Assembly: GCF_030811655.1 (NCBI RefSeq)
Contig: NZ_JAUSRE010000002.1
Coordinates: 1 to 64,000, forward strand
Length of the DNA: 64,000 bases
Source of the DNA: Pseudarthrobacter enclensis
GTDB lineage: Bacteria > Actinomycetota > Actinomycetes > Actinomycetales > Micrococcaceae
Direction: 5' to 3'
Shown: in pieces, positions 8,755 to 17,169 of the stretch
Position numbering within the stretch: position 1 is the stretch's first letter
How the letters are laid out: each line of letters starts with the position of its first letter
Made by a program: the position numbers and the translations under genes
Notes under the pieces: model-generated
What the model saw: the letters and a program-made list of their open reading frames with translations, nothing else
Database searches by the model: none
What the model was told of the DNA's origin: nothing

Positions 8755-10371
8755 CTAGCTTTCGGTTGCCATGGCGGCGTTGACCGGCACCGCCTCGTGG
8801 GCCGATCCGAGCCGTTCCCCCTGGCCGGCGTGGGACGACGGGTGGGCTGCCACTGCTGCCGCGTGCTCGGCCAGCACTCCGGTGTGGTGCCGGATCTTGA
8901 GCCGGTAGAGCAGCGTCCCGCCAATGATCACTGCGGCCACGAACATCACGCCGCCCCACTGCAGGTACCACTCAAAGGGCGGCACCGAGTTGTAGATCTC
9001 GGGGCGGGGCCAAACGAGGTTGATGGTCATGGCGGCGCCCCAAAGGACCGCGAGGATGTTCACCGGAAGTCCCCACTTGCCCATGCGGAATCCGGGCTCG
9101 GAACCGTCCCCGACGAGGGGCCACTTCCTGGCCAGCCGTTTGCGGAGCAGGGGAACCGTGACCAGGAGGTAGGAGAGGTAGATCAGCACAATGCTGATGC
9201 TGGAGAGGATGGTGAAGATGGCCGGCTGGGTGACGTTGACCAGCAGTGGCAGGATGGCCAGGACGCCGATCACGATGGCGGCCACCGTGGGGGTGCGGCG
9301 GACGGGATCCACCTTGCTGAGCTGCCGGCTGAAGGGCAGGTTGTTGTCCCGGGCCATGGCGAACATCATCCGGATCGCGGCGGCGTGGACAGCCAGGGTG
9401 CAGACCACCACGGCCACCACGATGCAGGCCAGGAAGGCCTTGCCGAAGGGCCCACCCAGGACGGAGAGCACAATGTGCTGCAGGCCGCCGTCGGGGGAGC
9501 CGATCTGCGGGTCCGTGAGGTCCGGTGCCGCCAGGATGCCGAACAGCAGGATTCCCCCGCCCAGCAGGAACGACGCCGTGACGGCGCGGAGGATGGCCTT
9601 GGGCGCCGTGCGCTTGGGGTCCTTGGTTTCCTCGCCCAGGGAGCTGGCCGTGTCGAAGCCGTACATGACGTAGCCGGAGGCCATGGCGCCGATCAGGAAG
9701 ACGCCGAAGAAGCCCAGGTCGTTGCCCTCGCCGAAGCCGTTGGTCTGGAAGAACACCTCCGGCCCGCGGACCACGTGCCAGCCCAGGGCGAGGATCAGCA
9801 GCACGGCAGCGATGAGTTCAACGAAGACGCCGATGCTGTTGATCCTGGTCATCAGCTTCACGCCGAACGCGTTGATGAGGGTGGAGATGGTGATCATGAT
9901 GGTGGCCAGCACCACCCCGTTCATGGCGAAGTCGTAGGGGCCGGTGCCGTCACCGATGAACTGGAAGCCGGACCAGAGCTGCGGCAGGGTGATCTGCAGC
10001 GCCAGGGCCACGGAGCCCAGCGCCATGATGGAGGACAGCAGCAGCAGCCAGCCGGCGAGCCAGGACGAGGTCCCGGACGCCAGCCGCTTGGCCCAGTTGT
10101 AGACGGAGCCGGCTACCGGGTAGCGGCCGGCCAGTTCGGCGAAGCACAGGGCCACCATCAGCTGGCCGACGAACACGATGGGCCAGGACCAGGCATACGC
10201 CGGACCGGCCATGGAAAAGCCAAAGTAAAACAGTTGGAAAACACCGGTGAGGATGGATATGTAGCTGACACCTGCGGCGAAGCTGGCAAACTTGCCGATG
10301 CTTCGGTCCAAGGTCTGGGTGTAGCCGAATTCGTCCATGCCGCTGGAATCAATACTCTTGCTGGGTTCCAA
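8755..10371 (-). CDS. APC-superfamily permease, candidate choline uptake
   Basis: 538 residues with about 12 hydrophobic segments, of the amino acid-polyamine-organocation superfamily. It looks like the amino acid/choline branch: the first helix region has GVSYISILTGVFQLFYFGF, and later GFDTASSLGEETKDPKRTAPKAI, the usual cytoplasmic loop after helix 6. The C-terminal 45 residues are hydrophilic. It is the last gene of a minus-strand group after the betaine aldehyde dehydrogenase and choline oxidase genes, 107 bp from codA, and is closed by a strong terminator. Transport of choline (or a related amine) into the cell for oxidation to glycine betaine is inferred from this context. Family members vary in substrate, so GABA or another amino acid cannot be excluded. 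Confidence 0.75.
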   Translation of the reverse strand: MEPSKSIDSSGMDEFGYTQTLDRSIGKFASFAAGVSYISILTGVFQLFYFGFSMAGPAYAWSWPIVFVGQLMVALCFAELAGRYPVAGSVYNWAKRLASGTSSWLAGWLLLLSSIMALGSVALALQITLPQLWSGFQFIGDGTGPYDFAMNGVVLATIMITISTLINAFGVKLMTRINSIGVFVELIAAVLLILALGWHVVRGPEVFFQTNGFGEGNDLGFFGVFLIGAMASGYVMYGFDTASSLGEETKDPKRTAPKAILRAVTASFLLGGGILLFGILAAPDLTDPQIGSPDGGLQHIVLSVLGGPFGKAFLACIVVAVVVCTLAVHAAAIRMMFAMARDNNLPFSRQLSKVDPVRRTPTVAAIVIGVLAILPLLVNVTQPAIFTILSSISIVLIYLSYLLVTVPLLRKRLARKWPLVGDGSEPGFRMGKWGLPVNILAVLWGAAMTINLVWPRPEIYNSVPPFEWYLQWGGVMFVAAVIIGGTLLYRLKIRHHTGVLAEHAAAVAAHPSSHAGQGERLGSAHEAVPVNAAMATES

Positions 10372-10478
10372 ATTGGACTCCTGGATCAGAAAGCACGATG
10401 GGACAGGCCGCCCTGGGGTGCGGCGGATTAACGCTTGGGGCCGTGGCTGTCGGGAATGCGGGCCCTAAGGCCTGCCGC

Positions 10479-12119
10479 TCAGGCGAGGGCTGACGTCAGC
10501 TCCAACTCGTTCGTTCCATCGACGCCGGTGCGTCCGGCTCGGATCAGGTCGGCACAGCGCTCGCCGATCATCATGACGGTGATGTTGGGGTTCACGGTGA
10601 CGTGTTCGGGCATGACGGACGCATCCGCCACCCGGAGCCCGGTGACGCCCTTGACCCGCAGCTCGGGGTCCAGCGGCGACATGTTGTCGTCGGCCGGGCC
10701 CAGGCGGACGGTCCCGACGGGGTGGTACACGGTGTTGTGGGTCTTGCGGATGTAGTCCTGCAGTTCCTCATCCGTCTGCGCCTCGATGCCGGGCGAGAGT
10801 TCGCGGCCGGTCCATTCCGCCATGGCGGGCTGGGCGGCGATCTCGCGGGCCTTGCGGATGCCGGCCACCATGACGCGCATGTCGTGGCCCTCCGGATCGG
10901 TGAAGTAGCGCGGGTCCACCATGGGCTTGTCGCGGAAGTCGCGGCTGCGCAGCCGGACGGTGCCGCGGGAGCGGGCGTGGGTGACGTTCGGGGTCAGGCT
11001 GAAGCCGTTCTCGGTGGTGGGGTAGCCGTGCCGCAGCGTGTTCATGTCGAACGGGACGGACCCGTAGTGCATCATCAGGTCGGGGCGGTCCAGGCCGTCC
11101 TCGGTGGGGGTGAAGATGCCGATTTCCCACCACTGCGTGGAGGTCTGCACCATGGGCTGCTTCGCCTCGAACTGCACCACGCCTTCGGGGTGGTCCTGCA
11201 GATGCTCGCCCACGCCGGGGGAGTCCACCAGCACCTCGATGCCGTGCGCGGCGAGGTGTTCAGCCGGGCCGATGCCGGAGAGCATGAGCAGCTTGGGGGA
11301 GTCGATGGCGCCGGTGGACACGATGACTTCCCGGTGGGCGGTGAGCCGGTGGGTGCGGCCGAAGGCTCCGTCCACCACGTCCACGCCGGTGCAGCGCTTG
11401 TCCGCGTCGAACACCAGCTGGCGGGCACGCAGCCCGGTCAGCAGGGTGAAGTTGGGGCGGTCCACGATGGGGTGGATGTAGGAGACCGAGCTGGAGGCGC
11501 GGGTGCCGTCCGCCTGCCGGTTGATCTGGAAGAAGTTGGCGCCGTTGACCACGGTGGTGCCGGTGTTGAACCTGGCGCGTGGGATGCCTGCCTGCTCGCA
11601 GGCATCGAGGAGGGCGACGCCGGCAGGGTCCGCCGGGGGCACGTTCATCAGGTGCACGGGGCCTGAGTCCCCGTGGTGGGGTGCGTCAGGTCCGGCGTCC
11701 TCGTTGGTTTCCAGGCGCTTGTACAGCGGCCACGCGGCGTCCGCGTTCCAGCCGGTGGCGCCGTACTTGGACTCCCACTCGTCCAGGTCCTCGCGCGGAG
11801 CCCAGAAGGCGATGCAGGAATTGTGGCTGGAGCAGCCGCCCATCACCTTGGCGCGGGCGTGCCGCATGAAGGAGTTGCCGTTCTCCTGCGGCTCGATGGG
11901 GTAGTCCCAGTCGTAGCCGGATTCCAGCAGTTCCATCCAGCGGTCCAGCTGCAGGATTTCAGGGATGTTGCGGTCGTCCGGGCCCGCTTCGACGAGGGCG
12001 ACGGTGACCTCCGGGTCCTCGCTGAGCCGTGCGGCCACGGCGGCGCCGGCGGACCCGCCGCCGATCACGACGTAGTCGAATCCGCGGTCGCTCACGTCCT
12101 CAATGTTGTCGTAGTGCAT
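10479..12119 (-). CDS. codA: Choline oxidase
   Basis: 546 residues, a flavin GMC oxidoreductase that oxidises choline through betaine aldehyde to glycine betaine with O2, giving H2O2. The sequence follows what I recall of the Arthrobacter globiformis enzyme almost throughout, at the same length. The residues known from that enzyme are in place: the dinucleotide motif GGGSAG (20-25), His99 (covalent FAD) and Ser101 in CSSHNS, Glu312, His351, Val464, His466 (VYHPVG) and Asn510 (TVNPN). These distinguish it from membrane choline dehydrogenase BetA. The ATG at 12119 directly follows the stop codon of the aldehyde dehydrogenase gene, with AAGGAG 6-11 nt upstream inside that gene, so the two are co-transcribed. 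Regulation probably comes from the operator pair at 13679-13718. Confidence 0.96.
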   Translation of the reverse strand: MHYDNIEDVSDRGFDYVVIGGGSAGAAVAARLSEDPEVTVALVEAGPDDRNIPEILQLDRWMELLESGYDWDYPIEPQENGNSFMRHARAKVMGGCSSHNSCIAFWAPREDLDEWESKYGATGWNADAAWPLYKRLETNEDAGPDAPHHGDSGPVHLMNVPPADPAGVALLDACEQAGIPRARFNTGTTVVNGANFFQINRQADGTRASSSVSYIHPIVDRPNFTLLTGLRARQLVFDADKRCTGVDVVDGAFGRTHRLTAHREVIVSTGAIDSPKLLMLSGIGPAEHLAAHGIEVLVDSPGVGEHLQDHPEGVVQFEAKQPMVQTSTQWWEIGIFTPTEDGLDRPDLMMHYGSVPFDMNTLRHGYPTTENGFSLTPNVTHARSRGTVRLRSRDFRDKPMVDPRYFTDPEGHDMRVMVAGIRKAREIAAQPAMAEWTGRELSPGIEAQTDEELQDYIRKTHNTVYHPVGTVRLGPADDNMSPLDPELRVKGVTGLRVADASVMPEHVTVNPNITVMMIGERCADLIRAGRTGVDGTNELELTSALA

Positions 12120-13658
12120 CTAGTTCTCCTTGCTGTGGTCAGCGAACCAGCCGGTGACCTGCGGCCTGGTGTTCTGGTAGATGTGCTTGGCTTCCTGGTA
12201 TTCGGCCAGGCCGGTGGGGCCCAGCTCGCGGCCGACGCCGGACTGGCCAAAGCCGCCCCACTCGGCCTGCGGGAGGTAGGGGTGGTAGTCGTTGATCCAG
12301 ATGGTGCCGTGCCGAAGCCTGCCCGCCACCCGCTGGGCCTTCCCGGCGTCCTGCGTCCAGACGGCCCCGGCCAGCCCGTAGATGGTGTCGTTGGCGATCG
12401 CCACGGCCTCGTCCTCGGTGCGGAAAGTTTCCACCGTGACCACCGGGCCGAACGCCTCGTCGGTGACCACGGACATGCCGCGCTGCACCTGGTCCAGGAT
12501 GGTGGGCAGGTAGTAGAACCCGGCGTCGTACTTCTCCCCGGAAGGCGCCGAGCCGCCGGTCCTCAGCCGGGCGCCTTCGGCGATGCCGCGCTGGACGTAC
12601 TCGTGGACACTGTCGCGGTGTCCTGCCGAGATCAGCGGGCCGGTCTCGGCGTCGTCGTCGAAGGGGCCGCCCAGGCGGATGCCTTCAGCGCGGCGCACCA
12701 GTTCATCCACGAAGCGTTCGGCGATGGATTCCTCGACCACCAGTCGGGCGCCCGCGGAGCAGACCTGGCCGGAGTGGACGAAGGCACCGTTGAGCGCGTT
12801 GTCCACTGCGGCATCGAAGTCGGCGTCCGCGAAGATGACGTTCGGATTCTTGCCGCCCAGTTCAAGCGCAATTTTCTTGACGGTGGCGGCAGCGGTGGCC
12901 GCGATGCGCTTGCCGGTTTCCAGCCCGCCGGTGAACGAGATGAGGTCGACGTCGGGGTGTTCGGACAGCGGTGCCCCAACCTTGGTGCCGGGCCCGGTGA
13001 GAAGGTTCGCGACGCCGTCGGGCAGGCCCAGGTCCTGCATGAGCTGCATGCACAGGATGCTGGTGGACGGGGTTAATTCGGCCGGCTTGAGGACGAAGGT
13101 GCAGCCGGCTGCCAGGGCGGGTGCGATCTTCCAGGCGGCCTGGAGGAGGGGGTAGTTCCACGGTGTGATGAGGCCGCAGACGCCGACCGGTTCATAGACA
13201 ATCCGGCTGACGACGTCCGGATTCCCGGCGTCCACCACACGGCCCGGCTGTTGGCCCGCGAGCCTGCCGAAGTACTCGAAGCAGGCGGCGATGTCATCGA
13301 TGTCGATGCGGCTTTCCACGATGCGCTTACCAGTGTCCAGCGATTCGGCGCGGGCAAACTTTTCCCGGTGCTCCCGCAGGCCGGCGGCGACCTTGAGCAG
13401 GAACGTGCCGCGCTCGGGGGCCGGGACGGAAGACCAGACTCCGGAGTCGAAGGCTGCCCGGGCCGCGGCAATGGCGCGTTCGGCGTCCTCACGGCCGCCT
13501 TCGGACACCATGGCGACTACTTCGCCGTCGGCGGGATTGCGGATCTCCCGGGCGGCGCCGGAGGCTGCCGGTTCCCAGCGGCCGTTGATGAACAGGGTGC
13601 GGGGCGTCTCGGGGAGGGCGCGTGCGGCGGCGTCCCCGTCGGGTGTGGCGTAAGTCAT
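12120..13658 (-). CDS. betB: Betaine aldehyde dehydrogenase (NAD(P)+)
   Basis: 512 residues of the aldehyde dehydrogenase superfamily. It has the substrate-channel Asn (PWNYPLLQAAWKIAPAL), the nucleotide-site sequence SFTGGLETGKRI, catalytic Glu in LELGGKNPNV and catalytic Cys in GQVCSAGARL. With codA directly downstream (stop and start adjacent) the expected reaction is betaine aldehyde to glycine betaine, completing an osmoprotectant pathway. I chose the ATG at 13658: TACTGT (13666-13671, minus strand) lies 7 nt upstream, and TTGAAC lies 17 nt before that. An upstream extension would run through the operators and into the regulator gene. Codon use matches its neighbours. Substrate assignment rests on operon context; the family alone would say only aldehyde dehydrogenase. 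Confidence 0.92.
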   Translation of the reverse strand: MTYATPDGDAAARALPETPRTLFINGRWEPAASGAAREIRNPADGEVVAMVSEGGREDAERAIAAARAAFDSGVWSSVPAPERGTFLLKVAAGLREHREKFARAESLDTGKRIVESRIDIDDIAACFEYFGRLAGQQPGRVVDAGNPDVVSRIVYEPVGVCGLITPWNYPLLQAAWKIAPALAAGCTFVLKPAELTPSTSILCMQLMQDLGLPDGVANLLTGPGTKVGAPLSEHPDVDLISFTGGLETGKRIAATAAATVKKIALELGGKNPNVIFADADFDAAVDNALNGAFVHSGQVCSAGARLVVEESIAERFVDELVRRAEGIRLGGPFDDDAETGPLISAGHRDSVHEYVQRGIAEGARLRTGGSAPSGEKYDAGFYYLPTILDQVQRGMSVVTDEAFGPVVTVETFRTEDEAVAIANDTIYGLAGAVWTQDAGKAQRVAGRLRHGTIWINDYHPYLPQAEWGGFGQSGVGRELGPTGLAEYQEAKHIYQNTRPQVTGWFADHSKEN

Positions 13659-13694
13659 ACCGAGCACAGTAATGGAGATTGAACAACTGTTCAA
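13659..13694 (-). promoter_or_regulatory. Promoter of betB-codA, probably leaderless
   Basis: Reading the minus strand: TTGAAC (13694-13689), a 17-nt spacer, TACTGT (13671-13666), then 7 nt to the betB ATG at 13658. The -35 is part of the proximal operator half, so a bound repressor would cover it. No ribosome site lies before the ATG, which suggests a leaderless transcript. Confidence 0.65.
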
Positions 13695-13718
13695 TACTTT
13701 TCTTGAACAGTTGTTCAA
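13679..13718. promoter_or_regulatory. Twin operators of the choline cluster
   Basis: Two 16-bp sites, TTGAACAACTGTTCAA (13679-13694) and TTGAACAGTTGTTCAA (13703-13718), are exact reverse complements of each other. Each is a 7+7 palindrome TTGAACA/TGTTCAA around two central bases, and the centres are 24 bp apart. They lie between the TetR gene and betB and cover the predicted -35. This is the geometry expected for a TetR/BetI-type dimer pair, probably relieved by choline or betaine aldehyde. Confidence 0.85.
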
Positions 13719-13759
13719 TGCTACGCAAGGGTGACTGTTGTTGCCTTGCTGCAGGATTG

Positions 13760-14386
13760 TTAGGGCTGGCCGGGTTCCTGGTCCTGGCCGGCTGTGCCAT
13801 CCAGCGGCGCGAACGCGATCTGCTCCGTCCGCTCGATGCTTCGCTCGATTGACGCCTTGTCGACGCCGAGCAACGCGGTGAGCCACACGCCGTTCTGGAT
13901 CACCACAATGTCCGACGCCCGCTCCCTGCACACCTCCCACGGCAGCTCCGGCTTGGCGCTGGACACCAGCGCTGCGACACCGTCGATGTACCGGTCGAAC
14001 GCGGCGGCGTTGATCTGGGCGTAGTCCTCGTCGGCCTGGGCGAGGGCCCACAGGTGCAGGCGCAGGGACAGGTAGCGGGTGGTCAGCAGGTCAGCGGCCG
14101 CCACCCGGCGGAGGGCCCTGCGCAGCTGTTCATCCGGGGCCAGCGACGGGTCCGGGGCAACGAGCCGGAGGTCGTGCTCATCAACCCGGCCCAGGGCGGC
14201 CCTGATCAGCGTGGCCTTGTCGTCGTAGTAGTAGTTGACCAGGCCCAGAGCCACGCCGGCCTCGCGCGCCACGGAGCGCATGCTCACCCCTGAAATGCCA
14301 TGACGGGAGAGCAGGTCCATCGCCGCCTCGAGGATGCGGGATTGCCTGTCGGATTGTTCGCCGGAGTTCACGGCACTGGTCCCCAT
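13760..14386 (-). CDS. TetR-family regulator of the choline cluster (BetI-like role)
   Basis: 208 residues. The N-terminal 60 residues are a TetR helix-turn-helix: RILEAAMDLLSRHGISGVSMRSVAREAGVAL followed by LGLVNYYYDDKATL, where the Y-Y-x-x-K recognition signature is plain. The C-terminal ligand domain resembles the BetI branch in position and length. The gene lies upstream of betB-codA in the same direction, and the two palindromic operators sit between them at 13679-13718. The start ATG at 14386 is preceded by TAGTGT (14393-14398) at 6 nt, with no Shine-Dalgarno sequence, so it is also a leaderless candidate. Choline or betaine aldehyde as inducer is inference; a direct comparison with BetI would be needed to name it. 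Confidence 0.85.
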   Translation of the reverse strand: MGTSAVNSGEQSDRQSRILEAAMDLLSRHGISGVSMRSVAREAGVALGLVNYYYDDKATLIRAALGRVDEHDLRLVAPDPSLAPDEQLRRALRRVAAADLLTTRYLSLRLHLWALAQADEDYAQINAAAFDRYIDGVAALVSSAKPELPWEVCRERASDIVVIQNGVWLTALLGVDKASIERSIERTEQIAFAPLDGTAGQDQEPGQP

Positions 14387-14461
14387 GCCGCCACACTATT
14401 GCCTAACCAGCCCGGAGCGCACTTTGCCGGGCTCCGACGGCCCTGTTGGGGGCCCGGTCCG

Positions 14462-15745
14462 TCAGGACTGGGCGTGGTCCGCACGTTCAAGCAGGCGGGA
14501 CACCGCGTACCCAATGACCAGGCCCCAGAAGGCCGCATGGATATTGAAGAGGTTCATGCCGGAAATGGTCACCACGAAAGTCACCAGCGATCCAAGGGTG
14601 AAGCTGGTTGCGAAGGCAGTGACGAAGGCTTGCTGGAGGGCCCGCAACATCGCTATGCCGCCCAGTGCCAGCACAAACTCCTTGGGCGCGGCCAGCATCA
14701 GCCGGGTCAGCGTGGGGGCAAACAGCGCGAACACCAGGGCCAGCAGGCCGTAAGCCACGGCAGCCGTGTATTGGCGCTGCCGGCTTCCCGACGACGTCAA
14801 GAGGGCGTTGGTGGGACCGGTCACGCACGCCGAGACGGCGCCGAAGCCGGCGTTCAGCACAGAAAACGCCCCGGAGGCGATGGCGAAGGCATTCACGGGC
14901 GGGCGATGGCCGGCGGCGCGGAGGACGGCGATGCCCTGGCCGTTTTGCACGAACAACACTGTCAGGGCCAGGGGAACAACCAGCTCAAGCTGGGCGGCCC
15001 AAGTGAACTCAGGGGCGGTGAAAACCGGGGTGGCCAGGAGTGGGCCGCCTGCCGGGAGGTTGAACTGGCCGCTGGCCGCCACGGCAATGCAGCCTGCCAC
15101 CAGGGTGCCCAGGACCGGCGGCAGGAACCTGCCCAGCCTGGGGACTGCGGTGAGCACCAGGAATGCGGCCACCATCGGAGCAGCCACGGCCGGGTTGTCC
15201 TGGGTGGAGGCAACGATGTCTGTGCCGAACTTCAGGAACACCGCGGCCACCATGGCCATCACGAGTGGCATGGGCACTAACGCCATAGCCCGGCGCACCA
15301 CCCCGGTGGCGCCCAGGGCGAGGATCAGCACGCCGGAGGTGAAGAAGGCCCCGACGACTTCGGGGAAGGACAGGTGCTGCAGGGACGGTCCCAGGAGAAC
15401 CGTTCCGGGGATGGACCAGGCGAAGCCCAGGGGCTGCCGGTAAAGGAGCGACATCAGGAGCGTGGCCGCCCCGCCGGAAAAGAGAATGCCAAAAACCCAG
15501 GACGACAGCTGGCCCTGGGTCAGGCCGCCCGCCGTCCCTACGGCCAGGGTGACGGCTATGGGTCCGGAGGCCGCGAAAATGAGTCCGATTGCCCCGTTGG
15601 AAACATAGGAGAGGCCCAGGTCGCGAAGAATCGTGCGCGGGCCCGCGGGCCTGACCCCCGGGCGTTCCAGCAGGGGTTCCCGCGCGGGCGCGGGCGGGGC
15701 CGACCCGACGGATGTGGCTGGCGGGTCGGGGCGGGGGTGGCTCAT
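14462..15745 (-). CDS. BenE-family (benzoate/H+ symporter type) transporter
   Basis: 427 residues with 11-12 hydrophobic segments. The sequence fits the BenE family: early LSYVSNGAIGLIFAASGPIAV, the re-entrant SIPGTVLLGPSLQHLSFPEVVGAFF region, VQNGQGIAVLRAAGHRPPVN and the family's conserved SACVTGPTNALLTSSGSRQRQYTAAV loop. Family members import benzoate or other compounds with protons. There are no aromatic-degradation genes nearby, so the substrate is unknown. The ATG at 15745 has AGGAG at 6-nt spacing; a start 15 residues upstream has no such site. The N-terminal 45 residues are Pro-rich and hydrophilic. Confidence 0.85.
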   Translation of the reverse strand: MSHPRPDPPATSVGSAPPAPAREPLLERPGVRPAGPRTILRDLGLSYVSNGAIGLIFAASGPIAVTLAVGTAGGLTQGQLSSWVFGILFSGGAATLLMSLLYRQPLGFAWSIPGTVLLGPSLQHLSFPEVVGAFFTSGVLILALGATGVVRRAMALVPMPLVMAMVAAVFLKFGTDIVASTQDNPAVAAPMVAAFLVLTAVPRLGRFLPPVLGTLVAGCIAVAASGQFNLPAGGPLLATPVFTAPEFTWAAQLELVVPLALTVLFVQNGQGIAVLRAAGHRPPVNAFAIASGAFSVLNAGFGAVSACVTGPTNALLTSSGSRQRQYTAAVAYGLLALVFALFAPTLTRLMLAAPKEFVLALGGIAMLRALQQAFVTAFATSFTLGSLVTFVVTISGMNLFNIHAAFWGLVIGYAVSRLLERADHAQS

Positions 15746-15834
15746 CGGAACTCCTGGCTGGCGCGGAAAGCCGGAGGCGCTCCGAAGCATAGCTCCGGAG
15801 CGCCTCCGTTCGGGGGTGTCTCCCGGTTTGCGTG

Positions 15835-15921
15835 CTACTTCTTCTGGCCCTGCTTGGCCAGGACGTAGTCATAAACTACTTCCTCGCCGGCTCCATCGGT
15901 ACGCGGACGGGGGTCCAGCAT
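15835..15921 (-). pseudogene. Short coding remnant or very small gene
   Basis: A 28-codon frame ending QGQKK has coding-like composition: TDGAGEEVVYDYVLAKQGQKK uses G/C-ending codons almost throughout and reads like a natural protein C-terminus. It follows the stop of the solute-binding protein gene by about 30 bp on the same strand. No start context is good (AAGGA is 13 nt upstream). It could be the end of a gene whose body was lost, or chance. I do not recognise the parent family. Confidence 0.3.
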
Positions 15922-15952
15922 CAGTTGAGGGGATTCCTTCGTCGGTGGGCCC

Positions 15953-16930
15953 CTATGTTTTCGGCAGGCCCGCCGGGTTCAGTTCGGACTTCTGGATGGC
16001 CTCCGAGGAGAGGCCCCAGCGGTCCAGGATCCGGGCGTAGGTGCCGTCGTCAATCAGGTGGTTCAGCGCAGCCTGCGCCGCGACCGCCAGGCCGTTGCCC
16101 TTCTTGGTGGTGAAGGCGATCTGTGCCGTCAGCGGCCAGCCGCCGTTCAGCGTGCCCACTTCCTTCGTCTTTCCGTCCTGCGCCGCCTTGTACGCGGCAG
16201 CGGCGTTGGGGCCGAACGTCAGGTCCGCGCGGCCTGACTGGAGGGCCAGGCTTGAGGCGGAGTCGTCGTCGTAATACTGGAACTGAACCGGCGCCAAGCC
16301 GTTCTTCCTGTTCTCCTCATCCCAGCGCACCAGGATGGCTTCCTGGTTGGTGCCGGAGCCCACGATGATCCTCTTGCCCGCCACGTCCTTGGCTTCCTTG
16401 ATCTCCCCGATGCTGGAGTCGCTCTTGGCGTAGAAGCCCAGGAGGTCGTTGCGGTAGGTGGCGAAGTCGAACTTTTCCTTGCGCGCCTCGGTGACGGTCA
16501 CGTTGGACAGCACCGCCTCGTACTTGGACGATTCAATGCCCAGTGGCCAGTCCGCCCAGGCGACGGGCAGGACCTCCACCTGCAGGCCGAGGGACTCACC
16601 CACGGCGTAGGCGATATCCACCTCGCTCCCGATCAGGGTCTTGTTGTCCGTGGCGAACAGGCTGAGCGGCGCCGCTCCGCCCGTGGTCACCACAGTGAGC
16701 TTGCCGTCGGCCTTGATGGACTCAGGCACCAGGGCCGCGGCGGCAGGGTCTGTTGAGACTTTGAAGCGGTCCTGTTCGGGGGACAGGTTGAAGGTTTTGC
16801 CGACCGAGTTGGTGGCGGACGGCGACGGCGCTGTCGCCGCCGAGGCGCCGGGATCGGAGCAGGCGGCCAGTCCCAGCAGTGCTGAGACGGCAAGGGCTGC
16901 GACGGCGGCCGGCTTGGTTGTGATGGGCAT
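15953..16930 (-). CDS. Orphan amino-acid-type ABC substrate-binding lipoprotein
   Basis: 325 residues. The N-terminus is a lipoprotein signal with lipobox LAAC at about residues 21-24, then an Ala/Ser/Pro spacer. The rest follows the family-3 solute-binding fold for polar amino acids: KLTVVTTGGAAPLSLF, IGSEVDIAYAVGESLGLQVE, YEAVLSNVTVTEARKEKFDFA and VGSGTNQEAILVRWDEENRKNG. In functional systems such a protein delivers ligand to a permease and ATPase; neither is encoded nearby, so this is an orphan that may work with a distant transporter. Translation starts at 16930 with AGGAGG 5 nt upstream, unusually strong for this window. The ligand cannot be read from the sequence. Confidence 0.88.
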   Translation of the reverse strand: MPITTKPAAVAALAVSALLGLAACSDPGASAATAPSPSATNSVGKTFNLSPEQDRFKVSTDPAAAALVPESIKADGKLTVVTTGGAAPLSLFATDNKTLIGSEVDIAYAVGESLGLQVEVLPVAWADWPLGIESSKYEAVLSNVTVTEARKEKFDFATYRNDLLGFYAKSDSSIGEIKEAKDVAGKRIIVGSGTNQEAILVRWDEENRKNGLAPVQFQYYDDDSASSLALQSGRADLTFGPNAAAAYKAAQDGKTKEVGTLNGGWPLTAQIAFTTKKGNGLAVAAQAALNHLIDDGTYARILDRWGLSSEAIQKSELNPAGLPKT

Positions 16931-17103
16931 GGTTCCTCCTAGGAAGGGCCGAAAGATGCGGCGGGAGTGCGCGTTGCAGCAACTATCCGGCAGCCCCTTC
17001 GAAGGAATCAAAGGCCCGCGAAACCCGGAGATACAGGGAGTAACGGCGGTTCACCGGAGGACCGGCGGGGACATATTCCCGGCAGGGCAACAAGGCCGGG
17101 AGA

Positions 17104-17148
17104 CGGCAAGAGGGGACCGGTCCGCATTGAACTGGTCCCCTCTTGCCG
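17104..17148 (-). terminator. Stem-loop after the DJ-1/PfpI gene
   Basis: A perfect 15-bp stem (17104-17118 with 17134-17148) with a 15-nt loop starts 22 bp after the stop codon of the DJ-1/PfpI gene. There is no U-tract, which is common for high-GC actinobacterial terminators. Confidence 0.65.
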
Positions 17149-17169
17149 CGTCAGGGTCGGCGCGGGTGC

